A stretch of 64,000 bases of DNA from Clostridium sp. D33t1_170424_F3. Lineage in GTDB: Bacteria; Bacillota; Clostridia; Oscillospirales; Acutalibacteraceae. Position numbers and translations under genes: made by a program. Positions 16,032 to 24,932 of this stretch are shown piece by piece; the stretch's first letter is position 1, and every line of letters begins with the position of its first letter. A model generated the notes under the pieces. The model did not search any database. It was not told the DNA's origin and saw nothing but the letters and a program-made list of their open reading frames with translations. Location of the stretch: positions 1 through 64,000 of the forward strand of contig NZ_JADPEG010000015.1 in NCBI RefSeq assembly GCF_015667585.1, written 5' to 3'.

Positions 16032-17164
16032 CAACATGGGATCGTTTTAAACAGGAGCTAAAAATACTTGGAATAGAAGAAGCGGAGCATGCTTCTGCTT
16101 ACCTTGTATTACCCAGTCAGGAAAATGCACGTTGGGCCTTTCCTTTGATTAGCAATAAGGCGTTTAAAGTAGGCCTTATGCTTTATTCTCCAAGTACGCA
16201 GAAAGGAAAGCTGTACAAAAAGTATTTGCAGATTGTGCCGATCTGGCTATTAAAAAAGATTGAACGTAAGCATTTGGCTTATTTGCAGTGGAAGGAAAGT
16301 CCGTTCATCGGAAAAGATCAGTGTCCCGCTTTTTTTATGGGGAATGGCGGCCCGCACAGTAAGGTTACCGTGCAGGTACAGAATTCTTCAGGGCCATGTT
16401 CTTATTTAAAATATACGTATTCTCCCGTCATTGCATCTTTGTTTCAAAATGAATCGGCGGCGTTAAAAGAACTGGAAGAAAAGGCGCCCAGTTTGCGTGT
16501 ACCCCATGTGATCAACCAGAGCAAGCGGGGAAATGCTTCGGTATTCCAGACCTCATCCGTAAAATCGCTTTGCGGCGAGACAGTTTTTGATTTTACCGAA
16601 CTGCATGTTCGTTTTTTGGTTCATTTATGTTTTGCTACAAAATCAGCTTCTCTGTCATCAAACGGTCAGTTTTATGTGGGAACGAAGAAGATGTTGAAGC
16701 AATTTCCTGGAGAAGAGAAGGAACGGATAAACGCTCTTTTTGAGCAGTGTATCGCTACGCTTTTGCCCGAGAATCTACCGGTATCCCGAATTCACGGAGA
16801 CTTTACACCATGGAATACAGTGGTAGAAAAAGGGGTTCTGTCCTGTTTTGACTGGGAATACAGCCGACGGGAATGCCTTCCTGTTTTTGACGCCATACAT
16901 TTCTTGCTTCAGCCGGATATGTTGAATTCCCAAAAGCCGTTGAAGCAGATTTGGACAGTGATAAGACAAGATGTACAGTTGCTTTCTTATTTCAAGCAGA
17001 TAGGCTATCCTGCCCGTTTTATCCGGGAATATGTAATGCTTTATTTAATCGATATACTTCTGTTTTATCATTTGAGGACAGAAGAGCATTCGGGTCAGGA
17101 GCAACAATTGATAAACCGATGGAAGGCCTTGCTGCATCTGTTGGAAGAAAGGGAAAAAGCATGA
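16028..17164 (+). CDS. Aminoglycoside-phosphotransferase-like kinase in polysaccharide locus
   Basis: 378 residues. The C-terminal lobe shows the APH/choline-kinase catalytic loop IHGDFTPWN (near residue 258) and the metal-binding CFDWEYS that takes the place of DFG. The N-terminal lobe is weakly conserved. It overlaps the preceding gene by ATGA and the following glycosyltransferase by ATGA, so three proteins are translationally coupled. Family members phosphorylate small hydroxylated molecules such as antibiotics, choline or sugars. Here a sugar or glycan intermediate is the more likely target than an antibiotic; this is inferred from context only. Confidence 0.75.
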   Translation: MTTWDRFKQELKILGIEEAEHASAYLVLPSQENARWAFPLISNKAFKVGLMLYSPSTQKGKLYKKYLQIVPIWLLKKIERKHLAYLQWKESPFIGKDQCPAFFMGNGGPHSKVTVQVQNSSGPCSYLKYTYSPVIASLFQNESAALKELEEKAPSLRVPHVINQSKRGNASVFQTSSVKSLCGETVFDFTELHVRFLVHLCFATKSASLSSNGQFYVGTKKMLKQFPGEEKERINALFEQCIATLLPENLPVSRIHGDFTPWNTVVEKGVLSCFDWEYSRRECLPVFDAIHFLLQPDMLNSQKPLKQIWTVIRQDVQLLSYFKQIGYPARFIREYVMLYLIDILLFYHLRTEEHSGQEQQLINRWKALLHLLEEREKA

Positions 17165-18411
17165 GCACCATACTGATATCCGCATATGGCTGTGAACCGG
17201 ATAAGGGTTCTGAACCTGGCGCAGGCTGGCATTGGGCCAAACAGATTGCGAAAAAGCATACAGTCTTTGTGTTGACCCGCGCCAATAACCGGGAGAGCAT
17301 TGAAAAGGAACTTCAAAAACACCCGGACCCAAATCTGACCTTTCTATATTATGATGTTCCCAAACGTTTCACTTTTTGGAAACGAGGGCAGCGAGGGGTT
17401 CAGCTATACTATATATTGTGGCAAATCGGTGCTTACCGTGTTGCGAAAAAATTTACGGCACAGACAAAGGTGGACATTGCGATAGCGCTTACCTTTGGTA
17501 ACATGTGGCTTCCCACTTTGATGCACAAGCTGCCCTGTCGGTTCATTTGGGGGCCGATCGGCGGGGGTGAAGGGATTCCAAAGGAATTATGGGGTCATAT
17601 TTCAAAAAAACAGTGGCTTTTTGAAGTCATGCGGCGTATCAATCCGCGAGTCTGTATCACCAATCCTTGGTTCCGAAGCGCCTGCAAAAAAGCGGAAACG
17701 CTTATCATGCGGACAGAGGATTCCCGCGTTTGCATTCCTGTGAAATATCAGAACAAGTGCAGAATGATGATAGAAACAGGGGTAGATATTGCGGACTGTA
17801 AGCAAATGTCACAGCAGACACCGTCCTTGATAAACAAACCGTCGTTTGTGGTGGTGGGGCGATTAATTAGCCTTAAATTTGTAGATATTGCTGTTAGGGC
17901 AGTTGCAATCGTACGTCAGATACATCCGGACTGTATGTTAAAAATTGTCGGCGATGGTGAATACAAAAAAAATCTGGAGCATTTAGTCCATGAGCTTCAA
18001 ATTGAAGAGAATGTTTTATTTGAAGGAAATGTCCCCAGAAAAGTATGTCTTCAGCACATTTCTGATTCTTTAGCACTGCTGATGACAAGTGGCAAAGAGG
18101 GGGGCGCATGGGTTCTTTATGAAGCCATGATGTGCCATAAGCCCATTGTATGTATGGATACATCCGGCATGCACATGCTGGTAGATCCTAATGGAGGCAT
18201 TAAAATTCCTGTTGCAGACTATGATACGCTGGTAAAAGCATTTGCCGACGCGATGTGCAAATTGATTGAAAATCCGGATTTGGCCCGTAAAATGGGAGAG
18301 ACCGGATTTAAACGTGTTTCAACAGCGTTGCTGTGGGACGAGAAAGGACGCTTTTTTGAGTCGCTCCTGCAAGAGAAAGAGAGGAAAAATGAAAGTTCTG
18401 ATTGTTCATAA
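17161..18411 (+). CDS. GT4-type glycosyltransferase
   Basis: 416 residues starting at ATG 17161, which overlaps the preceding stop. The start MSTILISAYGCEPDKGSEPG contains the SEPGAGW acceptor-side motif of many GT4 enzymes, and the C-terminal domain has VVVGRLISLK, a donor-site GDGEY and the GKEGGAWVLYEAM motif with its EX6-7E acidic pair. A retaining sugar transferase acting on the lipid-linked repeat unit at the cytoplasmic membrane face is expected; donor and acceptor are not predictable. The frame is open further upstream, but that part overlaps the APH-like gene and is not coding. Confidence 0.9.
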   Translation: MSTILISAYGCEPDKGSEPGAGWHWAKQIAKKHTVFVLTRANNRESIEKELQKHPDPNLTFLYYDVPKRFTFWKRGQRGVQLYYILWQIGAYRVAKKFTAQTKVDIAIALTFGNMWLPTLMHKLPCRFIWGPIGGGEGIPKELWGHISKKQWLFEVMRRINPRVCITNPWFRSACKKAETLIMRTEDSRVCIPVKYQNKCRMMIETGVDIADCKQMSQQTPSLINKPSFVVVGRLISLKFVDIAVRAVAIVRQIHPDCMLKIVGDGEYKKNLEHLVHELQIEENVLFEGNVPRKVCLQHISDSLALLMTSGKEGGAWVLYEAMMCHKPIVCMDTSGMHMLVDPNGGIKIPVADYDTLVKAFADAMCKLIENPDLARKMGETGFKRVSTALLWDEKGRFFESLLQEKERKNESSDCS

Positions 18412-19567
18412 TTTTCATCGCTCCGGTTCCGCCAGCGGGGACGACCAGGTGTTTCGTCATGAAAGCGCGTTGCTGGAGGCAACAGGTGCAACGGTATTAC
18501 GCTATTCTGTCAAAAACGATTCCTTTGATCAACAAGGCGGTTTGGGAAAAATTTTCTCCGCACTGTCTATGTTTTGGTCCTGTCGAACGTACCGGGAGAT
18601 CCAGCGTCTTTGCAGAACAGAAAAACCGGATGTGGTTCATGTCCATACATTTTTTCCGTTGCTATCCCCATCTGTGTTTGTCGCCGCGCACCGCAGCGGC
18701 GCAAAGGTGGTGCAGACGCTTCATGATACGCGCTATGTTTGCCCTAATGCGGCTTCGATGCGCGATACGGAACTGTGCAATGCCTGTGCGGATGGAAAGT
18801 ATTTGCGAATGTGTAAATACAAGTGCTTTAAAGGATCGCGCCTGCAATCGTTTATCGTTGCCTGCATTTTTAAAATACACCGCCTGTTGCGTGTGTTTTA
18901 TAAAAATATTGATACATATGTTTGCCTCAATGACGTGCAGATGGGCTTATTGGAGCAGGCTGGTTTTGACCGAAATAAGATGATCAAAAAATACAACAGT
19001 GTTTCCCAATCGGTGCCGGTGGAAATGCCGCTGCCGGATTTGCCGGAACGATTTGTGGTTTATTACGGCCGGATCGGTGAAGAAAAAGGGATAGACGTCT
19101 TGTTGGAGGTTTGGAAGCGGCTGCCGGACATTCCTCTGGTTGTCATGGGGGACGGCCCTATGGCGGAAGACTTTCAGAACTTTATAAAAAGCAATCGGAT
19201 GACCAATATACAGTATTTGGGCTTTACGCCGCATGACCAATGCATTGCGATTGTACAAAGGGCAGAGTTTGTGGTTCTTCCTTCTATTTGTTACGAAGGG
19301 TGTTCAATGGTTATGATTGAATCCTTCAGTCTGAAGAAGCCGGTAATTGCAACAGATATTGGCTTTATGAAGGAAGCCATTCAAAACGGTTACAATGGCA
19401 TGAAATGCAAACGAAAAAATATTGAAAATTTTTCCGCACAGATTCAGTATTTGTGGGAGCATCCTCAAAAAGCAAGAGAAATGGGAGAAAACGCGTACCG
19501 GGAATTTCAAGAGAAATATACCGAAGAAGCAGACGTCCAAAATTTGCTGAGCATATATGAGAGATAA
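18389..19567 (+). CDS. GT4-type glycosyltransferase
   Basis: 392 residues. ATG 18389 is preceded by AGAGAGG and overlaps the end of the previous glycosyltransferase by 23 bases. N-terminal GT4 acceptor domain (HNFHRSGSASGDD, then VVHVHTFFP), a central Cys-rich patch (CNACADGKYLRMCKYKC) typical of a clostridial GT4 subgroup, and a C-terminal domain with YYGRIGEEKGID, VMGDGP and PSICYEGCSMVMIE carrying the acidic pair. It is the last gene of the A+T-rich part of the locus; 48 bases separate it from rmlA. Confidence 0.9.
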   Translation: MKVLIVHNFHRSGSASGDDQVFRHESALLEATGATVLRYSVKNDSFDQQGGLGKIFSALSMFWSCRTYREIQRLCRTEKPDVVHVHTFFPLLSPSVFVAAHRSGAKVVQTLHDTRYVCPNAASMRDTELCNACADGKYLRMCKYKCFKGSRLQSFIVACIFKIHRLLRVFYKNIDTYVCLNDVQMGLLEQAGFDRNKMIKKYNSVSQSVPVEMPLPDLPERFVVYYGRIGEEKGIDVLLEVWKRLPDIPLVVMGDGPMAEDFQNFIKSNRMTNIQYLGFTPHDQCIAIVQRAEFVVLPSICYEGCSMVMIESFSLKKPVIATDIGFMKEAIQNGYNGMKCKRKNIENFSAQIQYLWEHPQKAREMGENAYREFQEKYTEEADVQNLLSIYER

Positions 19568-19615
19568 GAACTCGTTTACATGTGATAAACCGAGATTTTA
19601 TAGAGAGGAAATGAA

Positions 19616-20527
19616 ATGATAGAACGCTATCATTCAAAGGGAACTATGAAAGGAATTGTATTGGCCGGGGGCAGCGGGACGCGCCTGTACCCGCTGACAA
19701 AGGTTACGAGCAAACAACTTCTCCCCATTTACGATAAGCCGATGATTTATTATCCACTGTCGATCCTGATGAGCGCGGGTATACAGGATATCCTGATTAT
19801 CTCGACGCCGGACGATACGCCGCGCTTTGAATCCCTTTTGGGAGATGGGCGGCAGTTCGGCATCCGCCTGAGCTATCAGGTGCAGGAACGCCCGGAAGGA
19901 CTCGCGCAGGCGTTCATTTTGGGAGAATCGTTTATCGGGGAAGAGAACGTGGCGATGATCCTAGGAGACAATATTTTTCACGGTCACGGGTTGGACAAGC
20001 ATCTCCGGCAGGCGGCGAACCGTGCGCGTGGGGCGACGGTGTTCGGCTATTATGTGGACGACCCGGAGCGATTCGGCGTGGTGGAATTTGATTCTGAGGG
20101 CCGGGCGGTTTCTCTGGAGGAAAAACCGGAGGCGCCAAAGTCCAATTATGCGGTGACAGGCCTGTATTTCTATGACAACCGTGTGGTGGAATACGCCAAA
20201 AATCTGAAGCCCAGTAAACGCGGTGAGCTGGAAATCACTGACTTGAACCGCATATATCTGGAAAACGGCGAGCTGGAGGTCACGTTGCTGGGGCAAGGCT
20301 TCACTTGGCTGGACACGGGAACCCATGAATCCCTGGTAGACGCCACCAATTTTGTCAAGACCATTGAGACGCACCAAAACCGTAAAATTGCCTGTCTGGA
20401 GGAAATTGCCTATAACAATCACTGGATCACCCGAGACGATATGCTCCGCACCTATGAGGAGCTGAAAAAGAACCAGTATGGCAAATATCTGATAGATGTG
20501 CTCAATGGCAAGTTTATCGACCTGTGA
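19616..20527 (+). CDS. rmlA: Glucose-1-phosphate thymidylyltransferase
   Basis: 303 residues from ATG 19616, which has AGAGG about eight bases upstream; the internal ATG at 19646 ([11 protein letters not shown]) gives the usual family N-terminus, and both starts are possible. Nucleotide-binding [18 protein letters not shown] with the metal-binding Asp, [20 protein letters not shown] and [13 protein letters not shown] are all present. It makes dTDP-glucose from dTTP and glucose-1-phosphate, the first step to dTDP-L-rhamnose, and opens the rmlA-D-B-C block. Base composition is clearly more G+C-rich than the upstream glycosyltransferase genes. Confidence 0.97.
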   Translation: MIERYHSKGTMKGIVLAGGSGTRLYPLTKVTSKQLLPIYDKPMIYYPLSILMSAGIQDILIISTPDDTPRFESLLGDGRQFGIRLSYQVQERPEGLAQAFILGESFIGEENVAMILGDNIFHGHGLDKHLRQAANRARGATVFGYYVDDPERFGVVEFDSEGRAVSLEEKPEAPKSNYAVTGLYFYDNRVVEYAKNLKPSKRGELEITDLNRIYLENGELEVTLLGQGFTWLDTGTHESLVDATNFVKTIETHQNRKIACLEEIAYNNHWITRDDMLRTYEELKKNQYGKYLIDVLNGKFIDL

Positions 20528-20541
20528 AGGAGGAATAATAA

Positions 20542-21432
20542 ATGAAATTGATCATCACAGGCGGCAATGGCCAGCTGGGCAAAGAACTGCAGTCTATTCT
20601 GCGGAAGGGCTTTTCCGAGATCGGTCCAATCGCAGAGGAATACCGAAATTGTACGGTTTTGGCCGTAGATATTGAAAATCTGGATATTACGGACAGCCGT
20701 CAAACGGCGGCGTTTATGGAACGGGAAAAGCCCGACGTAGTCGTTAACTGTGCGGCGATGACAAATGTGGATATGTGCGAAGTGGAACGCGATACCGCAT
20801 ACCGGGCCAACGCACTGGGCCCGGCCAATCTGGCGAAAGCCTGCGAGCACATAGGTGCGAAGCTCTGCCACATTTCCACAGATTATGTATTCAGCGGCGA
20901 GGGGAATGTCCCATTCAGTGAATACGATCTCTGTAATCCAAAAAGCATTTACGGCAGTACCAAATACATGGGCGAGGTTTATGTTCGCGAATTCTGCTCC
21001 CGGTATTTTATCCTGCGGACCGCGTGGCTCTATGGATATGAGGGCGGAAATTTTGTCAAAACCATCCGCAGATTGGCGACGGAAAACAAGACAATCAAAG
21101 TAGTCCGGGACCAGGTTGGCAATCCGACGAACGCCAACGATCTTGCGCATCATATTCTAAAGGTAATTCGGACGGAAGAATACGGCATCTATCATTGTAC
21201 AGGAAATGGGATCTGTTCCTGGTTCGATTTTGCCAAGGAGATTGTTGCACTTTCCGGTCTGGACTGTACCGTACAGCCCTGTACCACGGAAGAGTTTCCA
21301 CGCCCGGCACGCCGGCCGGCGTATAGTGCGCTGGAACACCGCATGCTGCGCTGTACGGTGGGGGATGAAATGCGGCCCTGGGAGGATGCGTTGCGGCAAT
21401 ATATTTACACGCTGGACAAAGGGGGGATATGA
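20542..21432 (+). CDS. rmlD: dTDP-4-dehydrorhamnose reductase
   Basis: 296 residues; AAGGAGGA precedes ATG 20542. NAD(P)-binding GGNGQLGKEL at the N-terminus, the catalytic Tyr-Lys pair in YGSTKYMGE, and STDYVFSG mark the extended SDR reductase that makes dTDP-L-rhamnose in the last step. It lies 14 bases after rmlA, and its stop overlaps the start of rmlB. Confidence 0.96.
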   Translation: MKLIITGGNGQLGKELQSILRKGFSEIGPIAEEYRNCTVLAVDIENLDITDSRQTAAFMEREKPDVVVNCAAMTNVDMCEVERDTAYRANALGPANLAKACEHIGAKLCHISTDYVFSGEGNVPFSEYDLCNPKSIYGSTKYMGEVYVREFCSRYFILRTAWLYGYEGGNFVKTIRRLATENKTIKVVRDQVGNPTNANDLAHHILKVIRTEEYGIYHCTGNGICSWFDFAKEIVALSGLDCTVQPCTTEEFPRPARRPAYSALEHRMLRCTVGDEMRPWEDALRQYIYTLDKGGI

Positions 21433-22475
21433 TGAAAACATATCTTGTGACCGGCGGAGCCGGTTTTATTGGAACCAATTTTGTTTATTACCTGTTGAAG
21501 AAATATCAGGATATTCGGATTGTCAATGTGGATGCATTGACCTATGCGGGCAATCTGGAAAATCTGCGTGCGTTGAAGGACGATCCACGCCATCTGTTTG
21601 TCCGCGCGGACATCTGTGACACGGAGGCGATGGAGGCGCTGTTTCAGAAGTACGATGTTCAATATGTCGTAAATTTTGCGGCGGAGAGCCATGTGGACCG
21701 CAGCATCGCTGATCCTTCCATTTTTGTAAAGACGAATGTGGAGGGTACGGTCAACCTGCTGAATCTGGCAAAGAAGTATTGGACCATCGGGGAGGATATC
21801 TATCGCGAAGGCGTCAAATACCTGCAGGTCTCCACAGACGAGGTATACGGTTCCCTGGGGGAGACCGGATATTTTACAGAGGAGACGCCGCTGTGCCCGC
21901 ACAGTCCGTATTCCGCCAGTAAAACAGCGGCGGACTGCTTTGTAAAAGCCTACGGAGACACCTACCGTTTTCCGGTCAATATCACCCGCTGCTCCAACAA
22001 CTATGGTCCGTATCAGTTTCCGGAAAAGCTGATCCCGCTGATGATTACCCATGCGCTGCAGCACAAGAAGCTGCCGGTCTATGGGGACGGCATGAATGTG
22101 CGCGACTGGCTCTATGTAGAAGATCACTGCAAGGCGATCGATATGGTGCTGGAAAACGGCCGCCTGGGAGAAATCTACAATGTGGGCGGCCACAACGAGC
22201 GTCCGAACCTCTTTATTGTAAAGGAAATCCTGCAATATCTGCATGCGCATGCGGACACACAGATCGGAGAAGATCTGATCGAGTATGTGGCGGACCGAAA
22301 AGGGCACGACCGCCGCTATGGAATCGATCCTGCCAAAATCAAAGAGGAGCTGGGCTGGTATCCGGAGACAAAGTTTGAGGACGGCATCCGCCGTACCATG
22401 CAGTGGTATCTGGATCATCCGGACTGGACGGAGCGCATCGCGGACGGTTCCTACCGGAACGTTACGGTGCTGTAA
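21429..22475 (+). CDS. rmlB: dTDP-glucose 4,6-dehydratase
   Basis: 348 residues. Two adjacent ATG codons (21429, 21432) overlap the rmlD stop. GGAGFIGTNFVYYL binds NAD, the STDEVYGSLGE loop carries the dehydratase Asp/Glu pair, and YSASKTAAD gives the Tyr-Lys pair. RCSNNYGPYQFPEKLIP is a further family signature. It converts dTDP-glucose to the 4-keto-6-deoxy sugar for RmlC. Confidence 0.97.
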   Translation: MMKTYLVTGGAGFIGTNFVYYLLKKYQDIRIVNVDALTYAGNLENLRALKDDPRHLFVRADICDTEAMEALFQKYDVQYVVNFAAESHVDRSIADPSIFVKTNVEGTVNLLNLAKKYWTIGEDIYREGVKYLQVSTDEVYGSLGETGYFTEETPLCPHSPYSASKTAADCFVKAYGDTYRFPVNITRCSNNYGPYQFPEKLIPLMITHALQHKKLPVYGDGMNVRDWLYVEDHCKAIDMVLENGRLGEIYNVGGHNERPNLFIVKEILQYLHAHADTQIGEDLIEYVADRKGHDRRYGIDPAKIKEELGWYPETKFEDGIRRTMQWYLDHPDWTERIADGSYRNVTVL

Positions 22476-22496
22476 CAGAGAAAGCGGTGATAAAAA

Positions 22497-23042
22497 GTGG
22501 GTAATTTTACATTTACAGAGACGAAACTGCAAGGCGTTACCATCATAGAACCGACCGTATTTGGGGACGATCGAGGCTATTTCATGGAGACATATCAATA
22601 CGAAGCATTTCGTGCCGCGGGCCTTTCTGCCGTGTTTGTACAGGACAACCAGTCCAAATCCAGCAAAGGCGTTTTACGCGGCCTGCATTTTCAAACCAGA
22701 CGTCCGCAGGGGAAACTGGTGCGCGTAACAAAGGGAACCGTCTACGATGTGGCAGTGGATATCGACCGCAAAAGTTCTACCTATGGGCAATATGTGGGCG
22801 TGATCCTTTCCGAGGAAAACAAAAAGCAGTTTTATATCCCGGCGGGAATGGCGCACGGTTTTCTGGTGCTCTCCGATGAAGCGGAGTTTTGCTATAAGTG
22901 CACGGATTACTACGATCCCAGCGGGGAAGGCGGGATCCTCTGGAACGATCCCGATATTGCGATCGATTGGCCGTTGGAAGGGCTCAAGGTCAAGCTGTCG
23001 GAAAAGGATCAGAAGCATTCTTTACTGCGGGATCTTTTATAG
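22497..23042 (+). CDS. rmlC: dTDP-4-dehydrorhamnose 3,5-epimerase
   Basis: 181 residues starting at GTG 22497 (MGNFTFTETK). The cupin signature GVLRGLHFQ contains the catalytic His, and GMAHGFLVLSDEAEF completes the active site region. It epimerises the RmlB product before RmlD reduction. It is the last gene of the rhamnose block, and 67 bases separate it from an exported protein gene. Confidence 0.97.
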   Translation: MGNFTFTETKLQGVTIIEPTVFGDDRGYFMETYQYEAFRAAGLSAVFVQDNQSKSSKGVLRGLHFQTRRPQGKLVRVTKGTVYDVAVDIDRKSSTYGQYVGVILSEENKKQFYIPAGMAHGFLVLSDEAEFCYKCTDYYDPSGEGGILWNDPDIAIDWPLEGLKVKLSEKDQKHSLLRDLL

Positions 23043-23109
23043 AGGGCGGAACGATGGATGCATCATCCGTTGTACAAATATTAAAGGAAATTTTTAAGGA
23101 GTGAGTTAC

Positions 23110-24342
23110 ATGAAAACGAGAAACAGATTTCTATCTTTGGTGTTGACACTTGCGCTGGTCTTTACTTGTTTTGCCGCTTTGCCGGCGTATGCGGCGGACA
23201 GTTCGTACGACATCCGCGTCATCGGCGGAAGAAGCATGGAGGCGGCGGGTTACTCCGGGACGGCGTTTGCAATGAAGGAAAGCGCCGCGGCGCAAAAACT
23301 TACCTTCCAGGCGCAGATTTTTGATGCGGCAGGCAAACCGGTGACCTTTACGAATATTCTGGCGGCGCAGGCAGCCGTTTCCGTTCAGCAGTACAACGGC
23401 CAGCTTCCGATCTCCGGCGTAACGCAGACAAAGTTTTTGTCCGGGCTCGCCATTACGGATCTGCAGTCGAACGGCGTATTTACGGTAACGGCTAACGTTG
23501 CGGCCAACACGGCGTCCGGCTCCGTTGATGCGCTTACCCTCACTTACCAGGGGGCAACGGCAAATGTAGGCGTTTCTGTTGGTACTGCATTCAGAATATA
23601 CGATGCGAAGGGTAAAAATATCACCATTAAAGCGGTTGGCAACGAGACGCGTATTTATGAAGGCTCTGTGCCCGCGATACTCAACGGCAGTATGGATTTC
23701 ACCAACGCGACGATTTCCGGAGGAGAAGCGTCTGGTTCGGCCACTATTACAATGGAGAGCGGTACCGTTGCCTACATATCGGGGTACACTGTGAAAAACG
23801 GAACAAGCACCATTAATGTAACCGGCGGAACCGTGACGGGCAATATTTTGGGCGCGGCCGGAAACGGCGTATCCAATGTCAACGTCAGCAATGTAAAGGT
23901 TGGAATGGACGGTTTGGCCAACGGCGCAATCTACGGTATTAGCGGTAACTTCACGGGAACGACAAACGTTACGGTGAAAAACAGCACGGTTATGTCCGCG
24001 GTATACGGGGGTGGCAATCGTGACGACCACTATGGAACGGCGAATATCCGTGTTGAAAGCTCTGTCGTTGGCGACGAAACATACGGCAATACGCCGCTGA
24101 TCAGCGACATGTTCGGCATTGCCGGCGGCGGAAAGTACGGCAGCGGAGGCGCGAGCGTCTATATTACGCTGTCCGGCTCCACCAAGATCAATGGAAAAAT
24201 AAAAGGTTCTTCCATGAGTCCGTCTTTTGGAACACAGTCGTTGGCATCGTCTAAGTTGACCTTGAATGGCGTAACCGTACAGAAGGCAGCTCTTGTCGAT
24301 ATCAAAGAGGTTGTTTCCCAAAACGGAGGAAAAACCGCGTAA
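23110..24342 (+). CDS. Exported Gly/Ser/Thr-rich repetitive surface protein
   Basis: 410 residues; ATG 23110 is chosen for AAGGAGTGA upstream over a GTG at 23101. Signal peptide 1-27 ending PAYA; residues about 30-160 look like an Ig-like beta fold (FQAQIFDAAGKPVTF, VFTVTANV). The remainder is rich in short beta-strand repeats of the V-x-V-x-[NG] kind with GG turns, suggesting a beta-helix or beta-roll. No sortase signal or membrane anchor is seen at the C-terminus. It directly precedes a second exported protein and a sortase, so a role at the cell surface is likely; the family was not recognised. Confidence 0.75.
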   Translation: MKTRNRFLSLVLTLALVFTCFAALPAYAADSSYDIRVIGGRSMEAAGYSGTAFAMKESAAAQKLTFQAQIFDAAGKPVTFTNILAAQAAVSVQQYNGQLPISGVTQTKFLSGLAITDLQSNGVFTVTANVAANTASGSVDALTLTYQGATANVGVSVGTAFRIYDAKGKNITIKAVGNETRIYEGSVPAILNGSMDFTNATISGGEASGSATITMESGTVAYISGYTVKNGTSTINVTGGTVTGNILGAAGNGVSNVNVSNVKVGMDGLANGAIYGISGNFTGTTNVTVKNSTVMSAVYGGGNRDDHYGTANIRVESSVVGDETYGNTPLISDMFGIAGGGKYGSGGASVYITLSGSTKINGKIKGSSMSPSFGTQSLASSKLTLNGVTVQKAALVDIKEVVSQNGGKTA

Positions 24343-24359
24343 GTTCTGGAGGATTTTAG

Positions 24360-24932
24360 ATGAAAAGATTACTATGCACATTGTGGATTTCTGTATTGGT
24401 CGTGCTGTTTTCAGCCAATGCTTTTGCGGCCGGTTTCAATACGTATGAGCAGAGTGTACTTTCCGCACTGCGCAGCGGCGTATCCGTCAACGGGACGACG
24501 ATTCAACTGCCGGCTCAGTATTTAAACCAGGCGGAAAACTATCTGAATACGGTAGACCTCACGGCGGAGCAGGCAGATGAAATCATCGGCTACATCGGTC
24601 ATGCAAAATCCCTTGTGAGGGAGGAGGCGCAGAAAACCGGCGCGACCTCTATTGCAGAACTGAAAAAGTCCGGGAAAACGCTGCTGAATCAAGTTGTCAG
24701 CGACGTTCAGAAGGCGGCGGCTGTGGCGGATTTGAAAGTCGGCTACGATAAAAATACACTGGTCGGCACGGATGCGTCGGGCAAAACAGTTTTCAGTGCG
24801 GCAAAACCGATCAAGAAGACCGGCGGTGACTGGCAGCCCTTTGGCCTAATTGTTTCTGCTGGCACACTGGTCGTTCTGGCAGGCGGCGCGCTGTGGGCGG
24901 CACGCAGATTCCGGTTGTATGAAGAGGCATAA
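24360..24932 (+). CDS. Exported protein with C-terminal sorting-like tail
   Basis: 190 residues. Signal peptide 1-23 ending ANAFA, a helical region, then a C-terminal trio: PIKKTGGDW, hydrophobic segment FGLIVSAGTLVVLAGGALWA and a basic end RRFRLYEE. This is the layout of a sortase substrate, with IKKTGG in the place of LPXTG. The sortase gene overlaps its end by 14 bases, which suggests a dedicated enzyme-substrate pair; the noncanonical motif is inferred. Its molecular role is unknown. Confidence 0.75.
   Translation: MKRLLCTLWISVLVVLFSANAFAAGFNTYEQSVLSALRSGVSVNGTTIQLPAQYLNQAENYLNTVDLTAEQADEIIGYIGHAKSLVREEAQKTGATSIAELKKSGKTLLNQVVSDVQKAAAVADLKVGYDKNTLVGTDASGKTVFSAAKPIKKTGGDWQPFGLIVSAGTLVVLAGGALWAARRFRLYEEA

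Noticed and set aside
23110-24342. LPXTG anchor in the repetitive exported protein
   Set aside because: The C-terminus (SQNGGKTA) has neither a sorting motif nor a hydrophobic segment.
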